Below, in pieces: positions 1-6,058 of a stretch of DNA of 12,930 nucleotides. The number at the start of each line of letters is the position of its first letter. Within the stretch, counting starts at the first letter, position 1. The notes under the pieces were generated by a model. The model had not been told where the DNA came from, ran no database searches, and saw only the letters and a program-made list of their open reading frames with translations. The translations under genes and the position numbers were made by a program. This DNA is from Desulfobacteraceae bacterium (GTDB lineage Bacteria > Desulfobacterota > Desulfobacteria > Desulfobacterales > SURF-7), in NCBI GenBank assembly GCA_030618925.1, contig JAUXCK010000029.1, forward strand, positions 1 to 12,930, in the 5' to 3' direction.

Positions 1-3
1 CAC

Positions 4-34
4 TTGATTTCTTCCCGGCAGGCTGATATCTAAT
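4..34 (+). promoter_or_regulatory. Possible sigma70-type promoter for the first operon
   Basis: TTGATT at 4-9 resembles a -35 box. TATCTA at 27-32 (17-base spacer) or TCTAAT at 29-34 (19-base spacer) could serve as the -10 box. Either would start transcription near position 40, just ahead of the inverted repeat at 56-78. The match is only partial and rests on reading by eye. Confidence 0.2.
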
Positions 35-55
35 TTCTTGCTGCAAGGGGAACAC

Positions 56-78
56 TTTCAGTATGACCATACCTGAAA
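56..78. promoter_or_regulatory. Inverted repeat, candidate operator upstream of the GPH symporter
   Basis: The left arm TTTCAGTAT (56-64) and the right arm ATACCTGAAA (69-78) are complementary except for one extra base, around a 4-base centre. The element sits 25 bases upstream of the symporter start and its ribosome-binding site. A palindrome of this size and position suits a dimeric repressor acting on the symporter-yhhN operon. As RNA it could instead form a small leader hairpin. No regulator gene lies in the window. Confidence 0.35.
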
Positions 79-103
79 CCTGCCAGGAATAAAGGGAGGG
101 GAA

Positions 104-1447
104 ATGCAAGAAAAAAGCCAACTGACCGTCAAAAAAAAACTGGGGTATGGCGCAGGTGAACTGGGCGCTACATTATTCTGGTCTGCCCTGGGCATTTTTC
201 TTTTGAACTTTTTAACAGACGAAGTGGGGCTATCCGCCGCACTTGTCGGTACCGCCCTGATGATCGGCAAAGTCTGGGACGCGGTTACCGATCCAACAGT
301 GGGTTATCTTTCTGATAGAACTGTCACGAAATGGGGCAAGAGAAGACCCTGGTTCTTTTTTGGTGCAATCCCGCTGGGGTTCTCCTTTTTTTTCATGTAC
401 ACCAATCCCGTAGTCCTGGGAATTTCCAATTTATTTGTCTGGGCAACCTTGGCCTATATGCTGCTGTGCACGGCATTCACGATAGTTAATATTCCCTATA
501 TTGCCATGGTCCCTGAACTGACAAAAGATTTTGATGAAAGGACCAATATCAACGGCTATCGATCGGTTTTCAGCATACTGGGTTTGCTGATCGGCGGTGG
601 TGCGGCCCTTCCGCTTATCAATATGTTCGAGAGCAAAACCACAGGGTATATGGCCATGGGGGCAATATTCGGGGTGATGATGTGTATATCCGCCCTGATT
701 CCCTTTTTCTCTATTAAAGAACCGCCATATACCCGGGAAAAGAAACCCTTTGACATATTCGGGTCCTATGGCGATGCCGTTAAAAACAAATCTTTTCTGA
801 TGGTCCTGATCCCTTTTGCCTTGAATACCACCGGGTTCACCATTATCACGGCCAGCTTGATTTACTATTTTAAGTACATTCATAACAACGAGGCGTTGCT
901 GACGCCGGCCCTGATTATTTTATTTGTGACCGCCATGGCTTTTCTTCCCCTTTCCGTTAAGATCTCAAGTAAACTGGGGAAACGAAATACGTATATGTAT
1001 GGCATGTATCTGCTCATGGTGTCTCTTCTGCTTCTCTTTTTTATTGGGCATCTTTTTACAATAGGTGTTGTGTACGCCATAATGTTCCTCTGCGGTATCG
1101 GCCTGTCCACGCACTTTGTGATGCCCTGGTCCATGCTGCCCGATACAGTTGAATATGACTACGCCATGACCGGCGTCCGCAAGGACGGCATGTATTACGG
1201 AATATGGACGTTCATGTCCAAAATCGGTTCGGCCCTGGCCATTTTCCTGAGCGGTATTTTTCTCGAGACCTTCGGTTATGTGGCAAACGTTGTCCAGACC
1301 GAAACTGCAATTTTGGGAATTCGTTTTCTGGTCGGTCCTTTGGCCGCATTGTTTATTATTGCTGCAAATATTATTCTTTTATTTTACAAGCTGGATAGAA
1401 ACACCTATACGGAGATTCAAGAAAAAATAAAGGCAAGAGCGTCATAA
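104..1447 (+). CDS. GPH-family (MelB-like) cation symporter
   Basis: Inner-membrane secondary transporter of the glycoside-pentoside-hexuronide:cation symporter family, major facilitator fold, 447 residues with about 12 hydrophobic segments. The family signature KVWDAVTDPTVGYLSDRT lies at about residues 56-73, with the acidic residues (D59, D63, D71) typical of the cation-coupling face, followed by a basic WGKRRP loop. A second signature, LPDTVEYDYAMTGVRKDG, lies near residues 345-362. The start is the ATG at 104, preceded by an AGGGAGGGG ribosome-binding site at 93-101. It is followed after 26 bases by a YhhN-family gene, so the two are probably co-transcribed. The substrate cannot be read from sequence: most GPH members carry sugars, but the family also includes the animal lysophosphatidylcholine carrier MFSD2A, and the partner gene makes a lipid-derived substrate worth considering. 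Confidence 0.9.
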   Translation: MQEKSQLTVKKKLGYGAGELGATLFWSALGIFLLNFLTDEVGLSAALVGTALMIGKVWDAVTDPTVGYLSDRTVTKWGKRRPWFFFGAIPLGFSFFFMYTNPVVLGISNLFVWATLAYMLLCTAFTIVNIPYIAMVPELTKDFDERTNINGYRSVFSILGLLIGGGAALPLINMFESKTTGYMAMGAIFGVMMCISALIPFFSIKEPPYTREKKPFDIFGSYGDAVKNKSFLMVLIPFALNTTGFTIITASLIYYFKYIHNNEALLTPALIILFVTAMAFLPLSVKISSKLGKRNTYMYGMYLLMVSLLLLFFIGHLFTIGVVYAIMFLCGIGLSTHFVMPWSMLPDTVEYDYAMTGVRKDGMYYGIWTFMSKIGSALAIFLSGIFLETFGYVANVVQTETAILGIRFLVGPLAALFIIAANIILLFYKLDRNTYTEIQEKIKARAS

Positions 1448-1473
1448 AAATCTGTTATTAAAGGAGAGTGACC

Positions 1474-2142
1474 ATGTATTACCATTTGCTGCCACTGCCA
1501 TTTAGTCTCATTGTCATTATTCTCTATACGATTGCGCGCACCAAGTTAGATATGAAAAAAACGCAAATCCTTCAACCGACCATGACATCCCTGGCCCTTC
1601 TCATCGGCCTTTTGAGTCTGTTTCATCCAAATGCAAACACCGGTTTCTCGCTGTGGATTATCGGAGGGCTGGCATTTTCTCTGGCCGCGGACCTGGTGCA
1701 TATCGATATGAGAAAAGACAATATCCTGATGATCGGTATTCTTATGTTTACCGTCGCCTACCTGATTTACCCCATAGGGATGACGGTCTACAACGGATTT
1801 CACGAACAGGATCTTTACGTTGGCATTGTTCTTTTTATCATTTATATCGCATCAATAGCATATCTCTGGCCCGGCCTGGGCACCTTTAAAATTCCCGCGA
1901 TGATTTACGGACTTGTTTGCCCTTTCATGGTGAGCAGGGCCATATCGACCTTCTTTGGCGACGCCTTCACCATGACCCAGTCGATCATGCTGGTTGCGGG
2001 CACTGCCCTTCTCTATATCGGCGATCTTGAATACGCCGTACACCGCTTCCGAAAACCGCTTCCCTTTCTCTCCGGGCATATCTGTTACGGAGTGGGACAG
2101 GTGTTGATGGCTTTGAGTCCTTCCTATTTTTCAGGGGCATAG
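1474..2142 (+). CDS. YhhN/TMEM86-family membrane protein, probable lysoplasmalogenase
   Basis: Integral membrane protein of 222 residues with about eight hydrophobic segments, the usual size for the YhhN family. Characterised members (TMEM86A/B, Legionella lysoplasmalogenase) cleave the vinyl-ether bond of lysoplasmalogens to give an aldehyde and a glycerophospho-base. The two acidic positions expected in the active site are present: D73 in FSLAADLVHI and D184 in YIGDLEYAVHRF, the latter followed by the basic RFRKPLPF segment typical of the family. I chose the ATG at 1474 because AAGGAG at 1461-1466 lies 7 bases upstream; an in-frame GTG at 1468 overlaps that site. It is the second gene of an operon with the GPH symporter. 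The catalytic assignment rests on family membership; bacterial YhhN proteins are little studied and the true substrate may differ. Confidence 0.8.
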   Translation: MYYHLLPLPFSLIVIILYTIARTKLDMKKTQILQPTMTSLALLIGLLSLFHPNANTGFSLWIIGGLAFSLAADLVHIDMRKDNILMIGILMFTVAYLIYPIGMTVYNGFHEQDLYVGIVLFIIYIASIAYLWPGLGTFKIPAMIYGLVCPFMVSRAISTFFGDAFTMTQSIMLVAGTALLYIGDLEYAVHRFRKPLPFLSGHICYGVGQVLMALSPSYFSGA

Positions 2143-2172
2143 TTGGTGTCGATTCATCGGCCCAAATCGTCA

Positions 2173-2199
2173 AAGGCCTGCTGGTATGCGCCTTCTTTT
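2173..2199 (+). terminator. Weak candidate terminator between convergent operons
   Basis: AAGGC (2173-2177) and GCCTT (2190-2194) can pair across a 12-base loop, followed by TCTTTT on the plus strand. It lies 30 bases after the yhhN stop and overlaps the last codons of the convergent GH172 gene. The 5-base-pair stem is short, so this is only a candidate. Confidence 0.2.
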
Positions 2200-3406
2200 A
2201 TGTTGCGCGGTTATCCATTAAAAACTGGAAATAGGTCAGCGCAAAATCAGGTGATACGCCAGACGTCTTCAATGTCTCGGATATATCCAGCAGACCGCCT
2301 GCTCTTTTTTCCACCGGATCCAAACCCGGCAGGGATGTTGTTGGTTTATCCAGATAAAAATAGGAACAGCTGGAAAAGTCATCCTCCCTTTCTATATACG
2401 GCGGCACTTCCAGCGGGTTGGCCATATCAAATTCCGGCCTCCCTCCGGCTGCTTTATAATACTTCCTGTTCATTTTTGCCAGGTTTTCGCGACTGTCAAA
2501 CTGGCAAAACCCGATCTGTTGTATGGTGACTCGGATATCCTCATAAAAATAGACCGGATCCGGAATGTGGTATCGATAAAATGCAAACTGGCCGTTTTCA
2601 AAATCAGCCAGGGGGCAGCCCTGATACAATGTCGCGTATTGACCCTGCTCCCATGCTGTCCCGATGTAGTCTTCGGTTCCGGTGCCACACAGCGACGGGT
2701 GATCGGAATCCCCATCAATATACATCTTTACTTCACCTTCACCCCACCATGTATCCAGATAGTCCTTTTGGTTTACAATCACGCCCGCATTAACCCCTAG
2801 AAACCGCCCCTCCCCGCTGATTTTTGGGAGAAACGCATAGTCCTTCCCGAGTGTCGTTTTATGTTCCCTTCGATAATGGGCGTGAAAGTAGAGCATATCC
2901 TCTCCGTGGGGATCGCCGATGGTGTAATCAACATCATAGTAAAGCAGCGGCAATATCTGATCACTTTCATTGGTGATAACGATTTTCATTCCTGTCTTAA
3001 ACGGCATGGGAATAAAACAATTGAAACTCCGACTCTCCGGGTTGGAAAACAACGCTGAATCAAATGCATACACCCTTCCCAATCCATGCCCGAAGAAATC
3101 TCCGAAAGGAACGCTGAATGACGGCTGGTCCAGCTGATCCCAAAAAAAATCGAGCCTAAGTGACCGCAGCATCCAGGGGGAGCGTTCGGCAATGGTCACC
3201 CAGATCCTTCTTACCGTACCTGATGTCTTTACAGCTTCGGCCATGACAAAGGACTCTCCGGGAAGCAGCGGTAAACAGGGGCTTCCTTTTCTGCCTGCAT
3301 TCGGGATACCGCCTTTCCCCTTCTTTGCTGTTGGATTCTCCGGGCTTGCCCAGCAGGTCTTCACCCCTTTTCCACTTTTAAACAACTGATTTGGATCATA
3401 CAGCAT
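2198..3406 (-). CDS. DUF2961 / glycoside hydrolase family 172 protein
   Basis: Predicted retaining glycosidase of 402 residues related to GH172, whose characterised members act on difructose dianhydride I / alpha-fructofuranosides or on D-arabinofuranose chains. The family pattern is clear: FGDFFGHG at 101-108, WWGEGEVKMYIDGD at 220-233, then GTGTEDY at 241-247 and YRYHIPDPVYF at 277-287. E245 in GTGTEDY is a strong candidate active-site carboxylate. There is no signal peptide or lipobox, so the enzyme should be cytoplasmic and act on an imported oligosaccharide. The start is the ATG at 3404-3406, because TGGAGGAG at 3413-3420 is well spaced ahead of it; an upstream in-frame ATG lies inside that site. 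It follows a GPH symporter by 62 bases on the same strand. The exact sugar is unknown: fructofuranose or D-arabinofuranose linkages are the best guesses. Confidence 0.85.
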   Translation of the reverse strand: MLYDPNQLFKSGKGVKTCWASPENPTAKKGKGGIPNAGRKGSPCLPLLPGESFVMAEAVKTSGTVRRIWVTIAERSPWMLRSLRLDFFWDQLDQPSFSVPFGDFFGHGLGRVYAFDSALFSNPESRSFNCFIPMPFKTGMKIVITNESDQILPLLYYDVDYTIGDPHGEDMLYFHAHYRREHKTTLGKDYAFLPKISGEGRFLGVNAGVIVNQKDYLDTWWGEGEVKMYIDGDSDHPSLCGTGTEDYIGTAWEQGQYATLYQGCPLADFENGQFAFYRYHIPDPVYFYEDIRVTIQQIGFCQFDSRENLAKMNRKYYKAAGGRPEFDMANPLEVPPYIEREDDFSSCSYFYLDKPTTSLPGLDPVEKRAGGLLDISETLKTSGVSPDFALTYFQFLMDNRAT

Positions 3407-3429
3407 GATGTTCTCCTCCATACTATTAT

Positions 3430-3454
3430 ATATTGAGTGTCCCCCCGTCAATAT
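3430..3454 (-). other. Intergenic hairpin between symporter and GH172 genes
   Basis: ATATTGA (3430-3436) and TCAATAT (3448-3454) are perfectly complementary around an 11-base loop containing a run of C/G. In the minus-strand transcript this would lie between the symporter stop and the ribosome-binding site of the GH172 gene. There is no following U tract, so an mRNA-processing or stability hairpin fits better than a terminator. The stem is AT-rich and only 7 base pairs long. Confidence 0.3.
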
Positions 3455-3468
3455 GGGTGTTTATCATG

Positions 3469-4836
3469 TCACGCTCTTCGGCTTTCAAGTTCTTCAAGGA
3501 TCTTTGCAAACAGCTCGTCATCCAGTTTATAAAAACACATGACAATGACTGCTGCCGTCCCGCCAATAACCGGCCCGAGGGTGAATAAAGCAAGAATAGT
3601 ATGCTCGGCAGCAGGTGTCTGCACGGCATGGGGCACATACCCGGAAACGGAAAGCAGAAGTCCGCCCAAACCACCCCCCACAGCCGAAGCCAATTTGCCG
3701 AAAAAAGAATAAGAGGCATATGTTACTCCTTCGGCACGTTTTCCGGTCTTCCACTCGCCGTACTCCACCGTATCGGCCACCAGTGCCCATATCAGGGTAT
3801 AGACAATCCCCGAGCCGTACCCGGTTAAAGCGGTCATCAAAATGATTGTTTTTAAATGGGTATACGGTGAAAAGTATATGCCCAAATCGCCTATAACAAA
3901 AAAAAGCATCCCAAAAATAAAAAGACTCCTCTTGGATGCTTTTTTGTTGACCATGGCAGCGAAAACAGCACCGATCATCATGGTGAAAATGACGATCCCC
4001 ATAAAAATCTGAAAAAGATCCGGCTGCTTCAAGTTGTATTCAAAATAGTACTTGGCCATCATCATCCTGATGGTATTTGCAGACCCCTGAAGCAGAACTG
4101 CAGCGCTTACCAGGAGCAGCGCCTTGTTTTGATACACAAGCGCAAAAATCTCCCTTATAGAATACGGTTCCCTTTCAGCAGGCTGCACTCTTTCCCTCAC
4201 CAAGGCAAAAACCAGCCAAATTAACAGCACGGCAATGATAGTGTAGAAAACAACCGCAACCGGGTATCCAATGGTTTCACTGCTAAAATGAGAAACAAAA
4301 ATGGGCGTAACAATTGCAATAAACAGGATACCGGGCATACCGAAGAACATTCTGGATGCCGCCAGGGAAGTACGCTCCACTGGATTCTGAGTATAAACGG
4401 CCGCTAACGAACCATAGGGCAGGTTGGTTGCCGTATACGTCATCCCCCATCCAATATAGATCACCAGCGCCCAGATAAATTTTCCCGTACTCCCAAAATC
4501 GGGCGTAATGAAAAGCAGAATATTAAAAAAAGCAAGCGGCAAAACGGCAAAGAGAAGATATGGCCGGTATTTCCCCCATCTGGTTTCTGTCCGATCTGAT
4601 AGATACCCGAGTACAGGATCATTTACTGCATCCCAGAAACGGGCGATCAGAAAAATAATGCCCGCAGCTGCAGCTGAAATCCCGTAAATATCCGTATAGA
4701 AATACAACAAAAACAGACCGACCATATGGTAAATCACTGCAAACCCGAAATCACCTGCACCATAAGCTGCGAAATGTCGGAGTGTCAGCGGACTCAATCG
4801 ATTGTCGGCCTGATATTTTGCTGCATGAGTGTCCAT
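3469..4836 (-). CDS. GPH-family (MelB-like) cation symporter, second copy
   Basis: Inner-membrane symporter of 455 residues with about 12 hydrophobic segments. The N-terminal signature RFWDAVNDPVLGYLSDRT lies at residues 66-83 (D69, D73, D81), followed by WGKYRP. The helix 4 region carries NLPYGSL, and the C-terminal half carries VADTVEYGEWKTGKRAEG. This form resembles sugar and uronide carriers. The start is the ATG at 4834-4836 with GGAGGG (4843-4848) six bases upstream; an extra 15-residue in-frame extension to 4881 has no ribosome-binding site. It lies directly upstream of the GH172 gene, so the imported compound is probably an oligosaccharide that GH172 splits inside the cell. It is clearly a paralogue of the symporter at 104-1447 but the two differ throughout, so a recent duplication is unlikely. 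Confidence 0.9.
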   Translation of the reverse strand: MDTHAAKYQADNRLSPLTLRHFAAYGAGDFGFAVIYHMVGLFLLYFYTDIYGISAAAAGIIFLIARFWDAVNDPVLGYLSDRTETRWGKYRPYLLFAVLPLAFFNILLFITPDFGSTGKFIWALVIYIGWGMTYTATNLPYGSLAAVYTQNPVERTSLAASRMFFGMPGILFIAIVTPIFVSHFSSETIGYPVAVVFYTIIAVLLIWLVFALVRERVQPAEREPYSIREIFALVYQNKALLLVSAAVLLQGSANTIRMMMAKYYFEYNLKQPDLFQIFMGIVIFTMMIGAVFAAMVNKKASKRSLFIFGMLFFVIGDLGIYFSPYTHLKTIILMTALTGYGSGIVYTLIWALVADTVEYGEWKTGKRAEGVTYASYSFFGKLASAVGGGLGGLLLSVSGYVPHAVQTPAAEHTILALFTLGPVIGGTAAVIVMCFYKLDDELFAKILEELESRRA

Positions 4837-5167
4837 GCTTTTCCCTCCATAAAAATACGAACCGGCTGCGATCACTCCCACCGTCCCGGGTCTGGCCGCG
4901 CCTAAAAATCACAATAAGTATTTAACTGATCCTGATCTTATGCCATCTCATTTTTGCCACATTCATGTCAACACCAAAACTGAAAATGTCTGGCGGGATA
5001 CCCATGGTTGACCCTGCCTCAACATTATCCCTTGCCAATAGTACCCAAAAGGGCTAAAACAGATTTAAAACTTCTCTGATCATACCCGGTCCATCAAATG
5101 CCGCCTTGAACAAGGTGCTTTACTCTTGAGAGATGAATATCCGGACATGATCAAAAAAAGGAAAATG
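4837..5167. other. Divergent intergenic region
   Basis: A 331-base gap between the minus-strand symporter and the plus-strand TrmO-like gene. I see no convincing gene in it. It must hold promoters in both directions: a plausible plus-strand promoter is listed separately. On the minus strand TTGACA (complement of 4966-4971) is a perfect -35 box, but no good -10 box lies at the right spacing. An inverted repeat CCTTG-AA-CAAGG at 5104-5115 sits downstream of the plus promoter and could be an operator or short leader hairpin. Confidence 0.5.
5032..5060 (+). promoter_or_regulatory. Candidate sigma70-type promoter for the TrmO-like operon
   Basis: TTGCCA at 5032-5037 (five of six consensus bases) is followed by a 17-base spacer and TAAAAC at 5055-5060 (four of six). 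Transcription would begin near 5067, giving a leader of about 100 bases that contains the CCTTGAACAAGG repeat at 5104-5115. Confidence 0.35.
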
Positions 5168-5596
5168 ATGATGGCAGCAAAATTTCACCTTGTTCCCATC
5201 GGCACTGTTCACAAAAAAAATGGCCGTTCATGGATAGAGATCAATCAAAAATATGCCCCCGGCCTTCTGGGGCTGAGCGGCTTCTCTCATATCGATGTTC
5301 TATTCTGGTTTCATGAGAACGACACCCCGGAAGCCCGAAACATCACGCAGGTTCATCCAAGAGGAGATCAGAAAAACCCCCTGACCGGTGTATTTGCAAC
5401 CCATGCACCGGTTAGGCCCAATCTTATCGGATCAACACGATGCAGAATCCTGTCCATAATAAATCAGGTGATCGAGATCAAAGAAATCGATGCCAGAAAT
5501 AACACGCCGGTGCTGGATATTAAATGTTATATCCCTTCAGCCGGGTCAGACAAAGACGTCCTTGTGCCAGACTGGGTTCAAGAAACGAAAAGGTGA
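5168..5596 (+). CDS. TrmO/TsaA-domain protein (single-domain, SAM-dependent methyltransferase family)
   Basis: A 142-residue protein matching the TrmO N-terminal (TsaA/YaeB) beta-barrel domain. In E. coli TrmO this domain uses S-adenosylmethionine to methylate t6A at position 37 of tRNA. Visible family blocks are PIGTVH near residue 10, GLLGLSGFSHIDVLFWFH at 32-49, VHPRGD at 62-67, GVFATHAPVRPNLIG at 74-88 and PVLDIKCYIP near the end. The E. coli protein (about 235 residues) has an additional C-terminal domain that is absent here, as in short archaeal-type members. Most homologues read ATRSPxRPN; here the first Arg is His (H79). Start choice is uncertain among the three consecutive ATGs at 5165-5173 and an earlier ATG at 5147; AAAAGG at 5156-5161 suits 5168 or 5171. 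The substrate may be tRNA or something else. Confidence 0.8.
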   Translation: MMAAKFHLVPIGTVHKKNGRSWIEINQKYAPGLLGLSGFSHIDVLFWFHENDTPEARNITQVHPRGDQKNPLTGVFATHAPVRPNLIGSTRCRILSIINQVIEIKEIDARNNTPVLDIKCYIPSAGSDKDVLVPDWVQETKR

Positions 5597-5600
5597 AAAC

Positions 5601-5978
5601 ATGAACTTAAAAAAACTGCTGATGGTCCAGCTCTTTTACTGCCTGCTTGGCGCTGGCTATAACATTGTAAGCTACATTCTGACGTCCGCCGGGTCTCCCC
5701 CCCTGTCGGCCACTCCGCCTCTTGTGGGCGTCATTTCCATGCTTGTTTATGGCATTTGTCTGACGCCGGGTTTTTTGGGTGCCATTAAGATTTACCGGCT
5801 GTTGATGGGCATCGCCATTATCGTCTATGGGTACGGTGGGATTGTTAAACATTTAATGAATTTTTATCAAAACGGTCTGGCAGACTACAGCTCCATGGCA
5901 GCATGGGCGATTGCGATCGGAATTAATGTATTCGGCCTGATCTTGAATGGTTTAGCCGTCAGGGGAAAATTCGAATAA
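5601..5978 (+). CDS. Small four-helix membrane protein, function unknown
   Basis: I do not recognise this 125-residue protein. It shows four hydrophobic stretches at about residues 7-27, 40-60, 65-85 and 99-119, a basic N-terminus (MNLKK) and a short charged tail (RGKFE), consistent with an inner-membrane protein. The second helix is preceded by a Ser/Pro-rich loop (GSPPLSATPP). The start is the ATG at 5601, preceded by AAAGGTG overlapping the stop codon of the TrmO-like gene. The 4-base spacing implies co-transcription and possibly translational coupling. A longer in-frame reading back to 5490 overlaps the upstream gene and is not needed. No catalytic motif is visible. Confidence 0.7.
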   Translation: MNLKKLLMVQLFYCLLGAGYNIVSYILTSAGSPPLSATPPLVGVISMLVYGICLTPGFLGAIKIYRLLMGIAIIVYGYGGIVKHLMNFYQNGLADYSSMAAWAIAIGINVFGLILNGLAVRGKFE

Positions 5979-6058
5979 TCTGCCGGAGTGCATTCACGAT
6001 AATGAAACTCCCCGCCGCTTTCTTGTGAACTGACCAGGCGAGATGTCCGCGGCTTCAT

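Noticed and set aside
431..883. 150-codon open frame on the minus strand inside the first symporter gene
   Set aside because: It lies entirely antisense to a clear GPH symporter, has low-complexity, charged composition with no recognisable motif, and has no ribosome-binding site.
2143..2529. 128-codon open frame on the plus strand after the yhhN stop
   Set aside because: It begins directly after the yhhN stop but runs antisense through the conserved C-terminal part of the GH172 gene and matches no family.
4966..4971. Perfect TTGACA on the minus strand upstream of the second symporter
   Set aside because: No acceptable -10 box is found at 16-18 bases, so I do not list it as a promoter.
5979..6058. 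Possible bidirectional terminator between the small membrane protein gene and the YfcC-type gene
   Set aside because: GCCGC and GCGGC segments exist, but the loop is too long and there is no T tract on either strand.
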